A stretch of 64,000 bases of DNA, taken from NCBI GenBank assembly GCA_001557505.1, contig LSAX01000006.1, positions 1,736,001 through 1,800,000 of the forward strand, read 5' to 3'. Under the pieces are notes generated by a model. It saw nothing but the letters and a program-made list of their open reading frames with translations, did no database searches and had not been told where the DNA came from. Of the stretch, positions 10,785-23,493 are shown piece after piece. Made by a program: the position numbers and the translations under genes. The DNA is from Reticulascus tulasneorum. Lineage: Eukaryota; Ascomycota; Sordariomycetes; Glomerellales; Reticulascaceae. Every line of letters begins with the position of its first letter. The stretch's first letter is position 1.

Positions 10785-12494
10785 TCACTGATAGCTCCAC
10801 CCAAGCATATGCGGCTTCCTATCCCTCAAATCCAGCAACATCTGCCCGAAAAGCCCATTCGCCCAGGAGAACCTAAGCACGTCAGCAACTTGCCCTCTTA
10901 CTTCCGCCACGCCGGACCACATACCATGGTCTCGTCCAAATGGCCGCGTTATGGCTGTCGATGGTCTCGTGAATGAGCCCTAGCTGGCTCGTGCTCGAAA
11001 CCAACTGCCGCAACGCATCTCCAATCTCGGCGTCATCATCCGACGTTAGGATCTGCACAATCAGTGCCATGGGCCACGCCTTGCCGGGGCCGACGTGCGG
11101 GCCGCCGACGGCGTTGATAACGGGCCCGCGCATGTAGTAGGGGTTACTGGTGGACAGGACGAGCTTGCGGGTGCTTTGGTAGATGGGGTCAGATCTGGAG
11201 ACGTAGCCTAGCATTGGAGCGGAGAGGAGGCTAGGGATGTTGGCGTCGTCCTGGAGGTGTTAGGTTGTGCTAAGGATGGGAATGAGGAGGGGGCGGTGGT
11301 TACCATGGTGTTGTGACCGCCGAAGCCGTCGACTTCGTAAGAGTACGTTACCCCGTATATGCTGTGGTTCATCCTACCGTAGTTCTCGATCCCGTCACGG
11401 ATATCGCCGGAGACATCGCGCATGCGCTGTGCGAGAGTCGCGTTGATGGGATCCATGATGTCGGCGCATGTGGCGAGATAGCTCGAGTACATCATATTGG
11501 CGGGGATGAAGAGTTGATAGATGCAAGCGTCATCCGAGGGCCGGAAGAAACTCCGCACGAGGCCCGTGCCGCCTTTCACCGGCGCGCCGGCGCCATGGTT
11601 CGATAGCGTCTCGGACGCGCTAGTGGTGTCCCGCTCGAAGCGCACGGGCGAGGTATTGACGGAGCCGTCTGCCTTGTACGTGCCGTCTTGCAACTCGGCG
11701 GTGAAGTTCATGATCGTCTCGACCGTCTCGGCCCATTTGAATTTGGCGAAGAAGTCCTTGTCGCCGGTGGCGTTGTAGTAGTCGTGCGACAGCTGGAGGA
11801 AGGCCGCCACCGAGTCGAGCTCGTACTTGCACTCGAAAACCTCGCTGCTGGAGAAGCTCGGGTAAACCAGGTCTCCCGTCGACCACATGTTGGAGACCGT
11901 TGTTATGTTGGATTCCCTCGGCGGTTGGAAGGCGTTGCAGTGGGGGCTCTCGCGGATGTAGCGCGCCTGGAGGTTGATGGCTCCGCGGAATAAGGAAGCC
12001 AGCGAATTGGCTGAGGAGTCATGCTTCAGCAGCGACTTGTAGCTCTGGAGCTGATTGGCGCTGTCTCTCAACCACATGGCGTTGATGTCGCCGGTGGTGA
12101 TGAAAGTCAACTATATACAATTAGTAACAGTCCCTACCCCCGGGGGTAGCTGGTAGCTGGTAGCTTTGACGGGACTGACCTCTTCCTCTGCGTCGTCTGC
12201 CCCGGCACCTTTCCAGGTAATGGTCGTGTCCAGCGTATTCGGGAACGAATTCTCGAACAAGCGGAACAGATCCGGATCCTTCACGAGAACCTTCATCTCA
12301 TCGATGGTGCGCTCCACCTCCGGGAAGCTCGAGGTCCGGCATTCTGGGTCGGGTCGCTGGTAGGCAAGCTGGAAGCGGCCCCCGGACAACGGCGGGTGGG
12401 TCGAGACGGCGTGCTGTTCGAACGGCTCGCATGTCGACGCGACGACGGCCGCGGCGAGGCCGCCTACGAGGAGGAGAAACGAAGGAAACGACAT
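10785..12494 (-). CDS. GH125 family exo-alpha-1,6-mannosidase (Mug157-like), secreted
   Basis: Glycoside hydrolase family 125 enzymes remove terminal alpha-1,6-mannose by inversion. Exons on the minus strand: 12494-12181 plus base 12180 (phase 0), 12110-11304, 11250-10925 and 10872-10785, giving 511 aa with every junction in frame. I chose the ATG at 12494 because it starts a signal peptide ([20 protein letters not shown]); an upstream in-frame ATG would bury it. Family motifs are [15 protein letters not shown] in exon 2, [11 protein letters not shown] across the second junction, and [15 protein letters not shown] across the last. It is divergent from a GH92 mannosidase 1.8 kb away, which suggests joint work on mannan or N-glycan outer chains. 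Family is firm; location is inferred from the signal peptide. Confidence 0.94.
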
Positions 12495-14296
12495 GGCGGC
12501 GGACTTTCGCGCGCACCAGGTGGGAAGGTGGGAAGTGGCATACCAGGCTTTCGTCAAGATCCACGTTTAAGAGAAGAGAGCCTGATCGCCCGACCGAGCG
12601 GAACTACCGACATACATATTTGGTGGATTGCGGGTGTGGTGGCATAAGGGATTAAAGGGATATATAGGAGCTGCGGGGAATGATGCAGTAATATGTGCTT
12701 TCATGAGGCAGAGCAAGGAATGATGGAGGGATAATAATATAGCGCGTGTCGGACCTTTCGAGCCCCCCCCGCATTTTGGAGGCACCCAGGTTTACTCTAC
12801 CCAGCCTGTTCTTTTCGTTACGCAGTAATTAGAGGGAGGTTTTGTGAGTGAGGGTGATCAATCAAAAGAGACACCCGTGACGGCGGATTGTGCTGATCAG
12901 ACAGAGGCAGGTAGAGGCAGGGCCATGGAGGGTTCCTGAAGGCGTTTTCTCCCCCTAGCCTCGGTGGGAAAGGTTGCGGCGCTGGAGGCACACTACCCTC
13001 ACAGTAGCTTCTCCATCCCCTTTCTTGACGTCTCGTTAAGGGTGACTTGCCCCTGGCGACAGGACACTTGGAGGGATGGAGGTTCCTTTATTGGCCAGTC
13101 GGTTGCCAGCCTTCACACCTCCGGGCTCCCGAAACGGGTATGTATCTCATGGTCCAATGCGGGCCAGTGTGACATCTCATCCCCATCAGCAGCACACCTT
13201 AACGGCCTGTACCTGTCTTCCTCGGCCATTCGCTTTCTAGGCTTTATGGTTTCTGCTCTTTGTCTCACCGACGAGGCCTATCTGTGCAATAGGGTTTTGG
13301 AGTGCAGCATTGGGTTTCCAGTTGAATGGGGGGCATCCCTTGCTCTGGTAGAACCCACAAGAGACTCCTCCTCTGCCGGGGGCCGTCTAATAAATGGCCC
13401 GCCCGAGAACCTCCAAGATGCACACAGGCTTTCTTCTGCCAGCTCCCCACACACCTATAGCAGCAGCTGGTCCCGTATCCATATATGCGGCAAGCATTAA
13501 TGCTATGCTGGTAAAGGAGTGTGGGGAACGGTACGGCGATGGGTGATTGGGGGCATTTTCGATAGTCTCCTTTTCAAACCTTGGCTTTCTTCAAAGTTCT
13601 TCGAACACGCAGGACCAAAACAACTTGCCAACCGAATGTGCTTCTTCACTAAAATTACGAGGTGGCCAACGCAGCTAAACCTTTGGTGGTCATGTTATTG
13701 CATTGCTAGACCAGGGGAATGGATGTGATGAATCCTTCATGCCTCTCTCTCACTCAGCTGCGTGTCGAACCGCCACTCTGGCCACTCGCAATATTAGCCG
13801 ACCAAGAAACCTCCAGCCAAACAGCTGCCAAAAAAGCACTCAAAGATCATGGACAGTTGACCTGTCGCCAAGACCGAGACTTTACCCATTCAACCCCCAG
13901 GTCCTACCTGATTGATCATACCTAATTGCCGACCTACCAACTATTTCGCTAGTAACGTTTTGGTGGCGTGCCGTAGCTCCTTGTCCGAAATGGGCGTTTG
14001 TGGCTGATCAGAAACAACCCCAATTTTCAACTCAAATATGCGACCATATGATCTGTCCTGTTCCTTCGTACTGATTCCTTCCCTTCGTTCACATGGAGAG
14101 AGACCATGACCTTCGTTCGTGCTGCCGACCTCTGTTTCTGTCTTGGCTCTCGGATATCTAGGCTCCAAGGAGAATGCCCTTGTTCGACGAGACACGACCG
14201 CCACGGCAATCTGTTTGCCCTGAGCCCTTGACGGGCATGTGAAGCAGTTCCTGTCATTTTGCGACACCTGGAATGAGAAGGAAAGGACAATTGAAG
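12495..14296. promoter_or_regulatory. Divergent promoter region of the two mannosidase genes
   Basis: 1.8 kb between the starts of the GH125 (minus) and GH92 (plus) genes. The longest open frame inside (about 12964-13500, plus) lacks an ATG at its start and any known motif, so I do not call it. The region is the natural place for shared regulation, but no specific operator was identified. Confidence 0.45.
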
Positions 14297-17139
14297 ATGG
14301 CTCTCGTCCCCTCCGCGAGTTTGCCGCGGCGCGCACGTCTTGTGCTTTTGGCTCTTTTTGCGTTTTGTGTCATTACTTGGTCGCCAATCTCTCCGTTTCA
14401 CTCTGGTGGCCGAGTGCCGTTCCTGTCCTCTTCGGGAGCTAAAAGGGATATTCTCGAGTTCGTCGACCCTTTGATAGGAACCACCAACGGAGGTAGGTTG
14501 TCGCCGTGATCTGAGACTCACCACGGCGTGGTGCTGACGTTATTACACAGGCCATGTATTCCCCGGCGCAACTCTGCCCTACGGTACGACTCGGCCCTGC
14601 TGACTGTCCCGTGATTCGAGACTAACACGCCGTTTAGGTATGGCAAAGGCCTGCCCTGACACGGATTCACACGCCGAGAATGCTGCCGGCTTCGTTTCTG
14701 ACTACTCCATGATCACTGGCTTCTCTCATATGCATGATTCTGGTAAGTTGTTTTGCTGATCTTTTGGCTTATTGTTCTCACACTAACATGTTACCTTAAG
14801 GTACTGGAGGAGTAAGTTCTCATATCAAACTAACTGGGTGGAATACATACTCACCTACAGCGCCGTATAGTCACCATCTCTCGGAAACTTTCCACTGTTC
14901 CCGCATCCTGGATGCCCCCACGATGACTACAAGCTGTGTAAATATGCCATCACCACCAGGAGTATTCTCAGAGTCAACGACTCCACCGAGGCGAGTGCCG
15001 GTTACTTCGCCATCAACCTCACAAACACGGTCCGCGCTGAGATGACGGCGTCTGAGCACGCGGCTCTCTACCGCTTTTCATTCCAGCCCCGGCCAAACGT
15101 GACTTACGAGGACCCAGTTGAGCTCGATGAAATCAGTGCCATATCAAACCCGCTCATTCTGGTGGATCTCATAGATCTTGCCAACAGCAGGACCACGGGT
15201 GGTGTTCAGGTATACCCGGAATCTGGCAGGGTCATAGGAGACGGCATCTTCATGCCATCCTTTGGGCAGGGTGTCTACCAGGCGTACTTCTGTGCCGATT
15301 TCAGGGGCGCAGAAATCAAAGCAACGGGCACTTTCATGGGTGAAAAGCCGTCCGAGTCGCAAAAGTGGCTGACCCATGTTGGCAGGGGTTTTGCAAATCC
15401 AAGCGGCTCTGCTGGTGCTTGGCTGCATTTCACCAAGCCAAAGAACAACCAGATTATCGCTCGGGTCGGCGTATCATTCATATCCGTGGACAGGGCATGC
15501 GAGAATGCGGAAACAGAAATCCCAGATTTTGACTTTGAAGACACATGGGCGGCGGCTGAGGATGCGTGGAGCGACAAGCTCTCGGCCATCGAGGTCGACG
15601 CAACCGGTGTCAGCGAAGAACTTCAGACAGTCTTCTGGTCCGGGCTGTACAGGTCGCTCCTGTCACCCCAGAATATCACCGGGGAGAATCCGTTGTGGAA
15701 TTCCACTGAGCCGTATTTCGACTCGTTCTATTGCATTTGGGACTCGTTCCGGGCCCAACACCCATTGTTGACCATTGTTGATCCGGAGGCGCAGACGCAG
15801 ATGGTCCGGGCATTACTGGATATCTACAGATTTGTTGGTATGGAAAGTTCCTGGAAACTACGGTATGGATAGGTGTTGATCAATGTGTAGGAAAATTGCC
15901 CGATTGTAGAATGACCTTCTGCAAAGGGTTCACCCAAGGTGGTTCTAACGCTGATGTCGTCATTGCAGACGCATATATCAAGAACATCACCAAAGGGGTA
16001 AACTGGACAACGGCGTACGAAGCTGTCGTGTCCGACGCAGAAGGTATGCATAGCTCTAGAGTGCCGTCTCAGTATGCGAAGTACGCTGACCATGCCCAGT
16101 GGAGCCGATATACTGGGGTGTTGAAGGGAGAGGCAATCTGGAGAGTTATTTTGGCCGAGGATATATCGCTTGGGATCACGACGACCTATCTGCCTCCGGG
16201 CCGCAGAGTCGAACCATTTCACGCACACTCGAGTATGCCTACGACGACTTCTGCATAGCAGCCATGTCGCACGGCTTGGGCCACCACGACGATTACCACA
16301 AGTACATGTCCAGGAGCACCAACTGGAGGAATCTATGGAACCCGGACCAGGTAGACCTCATGCAGGACGAGAACGGCGACATTACACGGACCAAGTACAA
16401 GGGCTTCATGCAGCCGCGCTACATGAACGGCACCTGGAAGTACCAGAACACACGAACCTGCAGCCCCATCCACGAGCCGCACAAGTGCTACTTCGACACT
16501 GCAGAAGCCACTTACGAAGGCTCCCCATGGCTGTACTCATTCTTCGTGCCGCAGGACATGAGCGCGCTGATCGAGCTCTTCGGCGGCAAGGAGGCCTTCA
16601 TAGACCGGCTGACCTTCTACCACGAATCCGGCATCGTCTACATGGGCAACGAGCAGTCCTTCCTGCCCGTGTTCCAGTTCCACTACGGCGCGCGTCCGGG
16701 GCTGAGTTCCTACTGGACGCACCGCTACATCCCCACCCAGTTCAACGCCACCATCAACGGCATCCCGGGCAATGACGACTGCGCCATGGGCGCGTTCAGC
16801 GCGTTTGCCATGATGGGATTCTTCCCCGTCGCGGGCCAGGACGTGTACCTGCTCACGCCGCCGTTCTTCAGGGAGGTGAAGATACGGAGCCGGGGGAAGC
16901 ACCCTGCCATCATCCGCAAGGTTGGGACTGAGGAGGATCTGGCGGAGGGGATATATGTGCAGAGCGCGCGGCTGAATGGGAAGCCGTACACGAGAAGCTG
17001 GATCACGCATGACTTCTTCCTGAACGGGGGCATTCTGGAGCTGACGGTCGGGAAGAAGGAGGGTGACTGGGGCACGAGGGAGGAGGATCTACCACCGAGC
17101 TTCCCGGTTGGGCCCAAGACGCTGTCCAGCAATAGCTGA
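14297..17139 (+). CDS. GH92 family alpha-1,2-mannosidase
   Basis: Calcium-dependent exo-alpha-mannosidase family. Seven exons: 14297-14492, 14551-14583, 14638-14742, 14801-14811, 14871-15837, 15891-16043 and 16100-17139, giving 834 aa with all phases consistent. The N-terminus has a hydrophobic stretch (ARLVLLALFAFCVITW) after a short basic segment, so it is a signal peptide or signal anchor. Family motifs include DPLIGTTNGGHVFPGATLPYG built across exons 1-3, SHMHDSGTGGSPSLGNFPLF across exons 3-5, LPDCRMTFCKGFTQGGSN, ISRTLEYAYDDFCIA and GNDDCAMGAFSAFAMMGFFP near the C-terminus. Exon 4 is only 11 nt. An ATG at 14273 would add eight basic or polar residues. It is divergent from the GH125 gene. 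Identity is firm. Confidence 0.95.
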
Positions 17140-17725
17140 TACGTGGAGACAAAACATATAAATCTGTTTGTTCTATTTAAAAGACATTGGTTTCAACTGC
17201 AGCGGACTGGTGTTGTGCTTGATTCAAATATTGAGATTCTCATGCCCTGCTGACTGGGAAACACCCTGGGGCAATTGCAAATGTACGAACCCTCATTGGG
17301 TCTTGAAGTTTCTAGGGGCAACATCCCCCGCCCCCCACTGGAAGCTTTTGTGCCAGTGCCTTTCCGCGGTTAATCAGTGGTTCGGGTCCTTTGATGGACA
17401 AGTGACGTAACCAGGTACTTGGGCGTCCCGCCAAAATCATATGCACGCTCAAGTCGCGGTCGAGCTCTTTTTTCCCCCATCCGCTTTCTCTCGGCTATGG
17501 GGAACCGAAAACCGGGGTCACAGTCGCATGCGGCAGCACCTATTAGAGTCATTCATCCCGCTAAAAACCTGAAGCTTGAAAGTCCCTCCATTCACCAAGC
17601 TAAACCGCCAATTTCTCACCCATTGCGACCTCAATTGAGCGGCTGGTGCTTTCTCTGGAGTCTGGTCCGGTCCATCTCTCTCGAGGTTGGTCTGCCTCTG
17701 CAACAGACTCGGTAAACCTGCCAGT
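17140..17725. other. Intergenic region before the ETF-QO gene
   Basis: 586 bp containing the GH92 3' UTR and the ETF-QO promoter. No coding feature was seen. Confidence 0.5.
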
Positions 17726-19718
17726 ATGTCTTGTTCTGCGCCGCTCGCGAGGAGCTTGCCTCGCTCGACGAGGACGTTAGCGACGAGGTCTTTATCGGCC
17801 ACAACCGCCACAGCGAGATGGCGACCGCTTCGTTCGATGCGTCCCGCTCTGGATACGCGATGTTCGGTAGCGATGATGCGGCCGAGGAGGACGTTTTCGA
17901 CGGGGAGGATATTACGAATTGCAGACGCTGACGAGAGCTTCGACCCCGCCGCCGTTGAACGGGAGTCTGATCAAGTCGACGTCTGCATCATAGGAGGAGG
18001 TAAGGTTTATGCGACACGGCTCTCCATGCCATACTAATATTGTACAGGACCGGCTGGCTTAAGCGCGGCAATACGGCTCAAGCAACTCGCTAACGAAGCC
18101 GGCAACGAAGACTTTCGAGTGCTCCTCCTCGAAAAGGCCGGCGAAGTGGGCGCTCACATCCTCTCAGGCGCCGTGATCCAACCGGACGCCATTAATGAGC
18201 TCATCCCCGACTGGCTTTCCGAAACCAACGAAAACCGCTTCGAGTACGCCACCCCCGCGGGCAGCGACCGCATGCGCTTCCTCACCAAGACGTCTTCGAT
18301 TCCCCTACCCACGCCGCCACAGATGAATAACCACGGTAACTACATCGTAAGCCTGAACCAGTTCACAAAATGGCTCGGTGATCGTGCGGAAGAAGTCGGC
18401 GTCGAGGTCTACCCGGGCTTCGCGGCGAGTGAGGTTCTGTATAGCCCAGACGGCAGTGTCAAAGGCGTGGCGACGAACGACCTGGGCATCGGGCGGGATG
18501 GGAAGGCGAAGGAGTCGTTTGAAAGGGGCATGGAGTTCCATGCGCGGTGTACACTGTTTGCAGAGGGATGCCATGGGAGCCTGAGCAAACAGGTCATCAA
18601 GAAGTTTGATCTGAGGAGGGATAGCCAGGCTCAGACGTATGCGCTGGGACTCAAAGAGGTTTGGGAGGTGCAGCCGGAGAAGTTCAACAAGGGGCAGATA
18701 ACGCACTCGATGGGATACCCGCTGCCGACGGACACGTACGGCGGAGGCTGGATGTATCACTTTGGGGACAACCTGGTCAGCATCGGGCTCGTCGTTGCGC
18801 TGGACTACCCCAACCCCTGGCTTTCTCCTTACGGCGAGTTCCAGAAGATGAAAAAGCACCCGCTGTTCAAGCAAGTACTGGAAGATGGCAAGTGCATCTC
18901 CTACGGCGCCCGCGCACTCATCGAAGGCGGCTTCCAATCGATCCCCAAGGTTGCCTTTCCCGGCGGTGCCCTCATCGGCGACTCGGCCGGCTTTGTCAAC
19001 CTCCCAAAGATAAAAGGCACCCACAACGCCATGAAATCCGGCATGCTCGCTGCTGAGGCGGCCTGGACGGCCCTGAGCGACGCGGCGAACGAGGGCACCG
19101 TCTTCCTCTACGACTACGAGGACTCGCTGCGCAAGTCCCCAATATGGAAGGAGCTCAAGGAGGTGCGCAACTTCCGGCCCTCGTTCCACACGCCGCTTGG
19201 CCTATACGGCGGCATCGCCTACTCTGGCCTCGAGGCGTACATCCTCAAGGGCAGGGTTCCGTGGACGCTGAAGCACAAAGGTGCCGATCACGCGGCCACG
19301 AAGCACGCGGACCAGTGTCCCAAGATCGAGTACGAGAAGCCGGATGGCAAGATCAGCTTCGACATACTAACGAGCGTATCGCGCACGGGTACCAATCACG
19401 AGGAGGACCAGCCAGTGCACCTGCAGGTCAAGGACTGGGACAAGCACGCGGCGGAAACGTGGCCTGCGTTCAAGGGATTGGAGAACCGGTTCTGTCCCGC
19501 GGGAGTGTATGAGTATGTGGAGGACGAATCCAAGGAGTTGGGCGTGAGGTTTCAGATCAACGCGCAGAAGTAAGTCCAGCTGCCAGCTGGAATCTTATGG
19601 TTACTAACGGGTTCGCAGCTGTATTCATTGCAAGACTTGCGATATCAAAGCGCCGCATCAGGATATCAACTGGCAGGTTCCTCAAGGTGGAGAGGGGCCC
19701 AAGTACTACATGACATAG
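17726..19718 (+). CDS. ETFDH: Electron transfer flavoprotein-ubiquinone oxidoreductase, mitochondrial
   Basis: Inner-membrane enzyme passing electrons from ETF (fatty-acid and amino-acid dehydrogenation) to ubiquinone. Exons 17726-17999, 18048-19569 and 19619-19718 give 631 aa. Residues 1 to about 60 are Arg/Ser/Ala rich with almost no acids, as in a mitochondrial presequence. The FAD-binding motif ([14 protein letters not shown]) is rebuilt across intron 1, followed by [16 protein letters not shown]. The C-terminal 4Fe-4S domain has Cys573 (FCPAGVYEY) and Cys600, Cys603 and Cys606 ([19 protein letters not shown]), the last three supplied by the small final exon. All four cluster ligands are present. 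The start fits the presequence and is the only suitable ATG. Confidence 0.97.
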
Positions 19719-21575
19719 TTTCTCAGAGAGTCATCTACCAAGCCGTGACTTCTGAATTAGCAGAAGAGGCAATGATTTAGGGTTTATAAGAATATTAACC
19801 TCGGGCGACCAGGATGGCTGGAGCAACAGGGTCTTCATTGCGCTTGTACATAGTAGAATGCATTCAGCTTTCAGCAAACTGAAGGGTAGGTAGGGAGAGC
19901 TTATGAGACTGCGCACCTATCATCTTCACTTTTAGCCGTCATTGTGGCCATGAAAACAGTGCTTGACTGCATGCCTTGGACAAGGCCGGAATGGATGTTC
20001 ATTCCATGACGACAACCATGGGCAAAAAAGAGCCAACTAATCCCTTCTTTCAAGTGAACTGGATTGGTTTCTCCCTCATATCCAGCCAACTTTGGATAGA
20101 AGCATCTAGCATCACCGCAAATTTGAGAGTGATAAGAGAAACAATAGCGCGCGAGGCTGTTGCTACGTATGGTTCAAAGAAAGCGGAATTATCAAGCTGT
20201 TGATATCCAAAGTTTTAGCCTCAGGCCGCAACTTGCGCGTGGATTAAATCGGGGGTGGAGCAGAGATTAGGGCAACCACTTGTGAATGTACAAGTATCAG
20301 GACTTCTGGCAGCATATGTCGGTACATGTGGCGCACGGGCCAGTGCCCCAGCCATCTTGCCTCTGGTACCGAGACTTGTGTAAGATTGCCCCAAAGAAAT
20401 TTCATCGATGTTGCGATCAACAAACTTGCTCGCGATAGGGATTCAGAGCTGATGAAATCGGCCAGAAAAGGATCAAGCATGATCTTCGATACGTACGATC
20501 AGAGAGAACGGTTTTCCCAGGACTCCGGAGGTCTTGTATGGAGATGGCGCGGGTTTGGAGTTGGGTTTGGCTTCTCACGGTTGGCCGCCGCGTGGCAAGG
20601 CTCGGGTACCCGATACAAGGAAATCTTACGAATCAGGAGGCAACATCGACCAGCCTTCCAAGTGCTGGTTGTTTTTTTCCTGTCAAGAATTCTGGAGTCA
20701 ATGACTCACACGTCGGATGCCGTCTGTTTGTGTGAAGCGGGCCAACATGGCTGGCTCCATTAATAGGCAAGTCGGTAGGTCCATATTCCCAGCCCCGACG
20801 GAAACAAGGGCGTCTGAATGCAGCGACAGAGAGACACAAGGTTTTGCGTCGTCGCCGAGAATAGGATCATAAATGCGACTTGCCATGCTGCAGATTCGGG
20901 GGGGCGAAGGTTTGCAAACGATAGATAAAATTGGAAGAGAGGATGGGGTTTTGTTGCATGGTCGCAGCAGATCAATCAACCAGAGGCATCAAAATAGGGG
21001 CTGGTCCAGCGTTTCAAGATGCTTGTGGGTGGTGTGGACGGGGTTGGTGGGTGAGCAGGAGAAGGAGAAGGAGAAGCAAAAGTGAGGGTGTGACTGACTG
21101 TGACAGTGGCATTTTTGTAGGGGGGGCAGATTCGAGTTTTGAGGGGCGACCAAGCCCAGCCCAGTCCGTGTTGGATGCCTGTCTGGGCCGAGCATTAGTG
21201 GGATGTCCACCGCCTGTTGTTATTGTGGGCACACAGGCAAAAGAGAGCCTGCCTGCCTGGTTGAAGTGGAAAATGTCGGACGAGCAGACACGGACTGGAT
21301 GGGACCGGATTCGACTAGATAAATAAATGTGTGTGTAGGTGGGTAGGGTTGGAAAGGCAGAAGGGGGTCCCAGTCCGTGTTCTTCACGATCCGGGATGGG
21401 GTTGTGTCGTCGCGTGTGATTGTCGAGGTAACTGACGGCAGAATGGGCCTCATTACTCGCTAGGCTGTTGTTGAGCCGTGTTTGCGTTGCGTGCAATCGT
21501 CGCCGTGGTCCCGATACGAGCTCCCCATGTCGTGGAGGCAAAAGGAAAAAAAAACAACGAGGGTCTGCCATCGTT

Positions 21576-21605
<30 letters not shown>
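21576..21605. repeat. (GTGGTC)5 microsatellite
   Basis: Five perfect hexamer copies with degenerate flanking copies, in non-coding DNA between ETF-QO and TBP. Confidence 0.9.
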
Positions 21606-21607
<2 letters not shown>

Positions 21608-21677
21608 TGTCGCCGCGATGCCGCGAAGTAGCGAGAAGGGAGAGCGACGATGAGGCAAAAGGGGAGACGGAGGAGGA

Positions 21678-21693
21678 GGGGGGGGGGGGGGGG
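21678..21693. repeat. G16 homopolymer
   Basis: An uninterrupted run of 16 G within a purine-rich GGA context. Its length may be imprecise if the assembly is from short reads. Confidence 0.85.
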
Positions 21694-23493
21694 AGGAAAA
21701 GTAGTCAGTCAGTCAGGCCAGGTCCATGTTGGGAAGAGTTTGGAGGATATGATGCCATTGATGAATGGATCCCTCTTTTTGAAAGAACGGGCGCGACAAG
21801 CCAGTGAAAGGCGGCCAGCCACTGGGCCCAGAGTGCTAGGAGAGATCCATAATGATGATGGTCGCGCCCGTGTTGAGAATTGTGATATAGTGGAGTTGGT
21901 GAGAGCGAGTTCTGAGCGAGTTAGGTCAACTTACGGTGAGCGAGAGTCTTGAGAGAGGAGAGCGAGGGCCTGATGAGGATGAGAATGCTGCACCATTTCT
22001 GGGATAATCCAGGATGCGGTGGATGGTTGCTGAGGTACCGCGACTTTCTCCCAGCTACCACGGTACTTCAGGGGCTTGTTCCCTGAGACAGGGATGCATG
22101 GGCAGGAAAGGAGATAAAATAAGGAGCATTCTGGAACATGATTGGCCGCAACGGCCTTAGCGCGGCCACTAAGTGCAGGCAAAGTCAGGCAGAGGCAACC
22201 GCCACAGCACTTTCTGTTGCCGGGGGTCCTGCCTGAGCCGACTGTGGCCAAAATTATAAGTAGCCAGCCCTCCCTCCAACCCGCTTGTTTCGAAATTCTT
22301 GCGCGGAAGCTCCGACCAACGGCCTTACGTAGTTACCTCATTGCGTTCGGTCTTTTTTATTTACCCTCCTCCCCTCCTTCCCTATCCACACCCATCATCA
22401 TCAAAACCATCTACACTCCGACATTATCACCACGAATCTCCCTCTCTCTCCCTCCCGTATTTCTCACTTCGGAATTAAAGCCGTCGCGCTGATAATTCCC
22501 GACCGAGACTAACTCTCCTTTTTCTCGTGGTGTCAAAAAACTCTCTCCATCCAACGGAGATCTGGACCCGCTCTCTTCACTGAGATTTTAGTCCATCGAC
22601 GTTTTTTACCCCAACACAAGGGCCGGAAGCAGGAAGAAAGAAAGCAAGAAAGAAAGCAGAAACATTCCTTTTCTCATACTCCCGTCGTTCGTTGCGCGAC
22701 CGATTTCATCTCGACGAGACAGACCCAAACAAGAAAAGAAAAAACTCGAGGGATCATCGTCGCCGAACGTCGCCCTCGCGCTGTGTAGACTTGGTGCGCA
22801 TCGCCGGCAATCAATAGACAACGTGCTTTGAAGTGACGAGAGGTCCGAGAGACGTCGACTGTTGCTGGTGGTTATCTGGGTCAATCGCGAGAACTTCAGC
22901 GACGACTACGAGACCATCGAATCCATCGTCGACCGACCAAATACCTCCTAATCCATCCATACCATACTCCCACCCCATCCGTTCCCTGCTGCTTGTGTGT
23001 GTGCCTGGCATCGACTGCAAGGTCATCGCATATCGCATCGCAAGGACATTTAATCTGTCTTGAACAGAACGCTGTAGGGGAGACATTCACTTGTTTATCT
23101 CCAACAACCGGTACGGTATTCCCAAAATCTTCTCAGCCTCTATTTCGCTTTCCTTCACCTCCCGCCGCGCAAAAGTCTGCGCACATCACGAACACTGCCG
23201 CACCTGCGAGTCCCCGAACTCATCTTCCTCAAACGGTGGATGACTCGGTGCGATTTGGGCATACATCAGGGGCGACCTTCTCTTTGCCTCCAAAATCTCA
23301 TCCCTCTATTTATTGTCCAGCCCCGTCCGCGCCTTCACATTTCTGCTCTCACAACCCAACACCCACTCAAACGGTAGTCGCAACGCTGCTGTGCGCATTT
23401 TCTACTGTTTGCTAACGTGAATAATCTGCTAGATCTGTTCATTTCCCTCTCCTCGCTAGTCGGAAATCGAGTTACCAGGACGCAACCGCAAAC

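Larger units (their letters stand above)
19719..23493. other. Long gene-free region upstream of TBP
   Basis: 3.8 kb with no supportable gene. It contains a (GTGGTC)5 microsatellite, a G16 run and, from about 22,300, a pyrimidine-rich stretch that looks like the TBP promoter and leader. A GCTAAC...CTGCTAG sequence ending at 23432 fits a 5' UTR intron acceptor. The open frames here are short and repeat-driven. Confidence 0.5.

Noticed and set aside
12964..13500. 178-codon open frame between the two mannosidase genes
   Set aside because: It begins at GTG, has no ATG near its start, no signal peptide or motif, and composition no different from surrounding promoter DNA.
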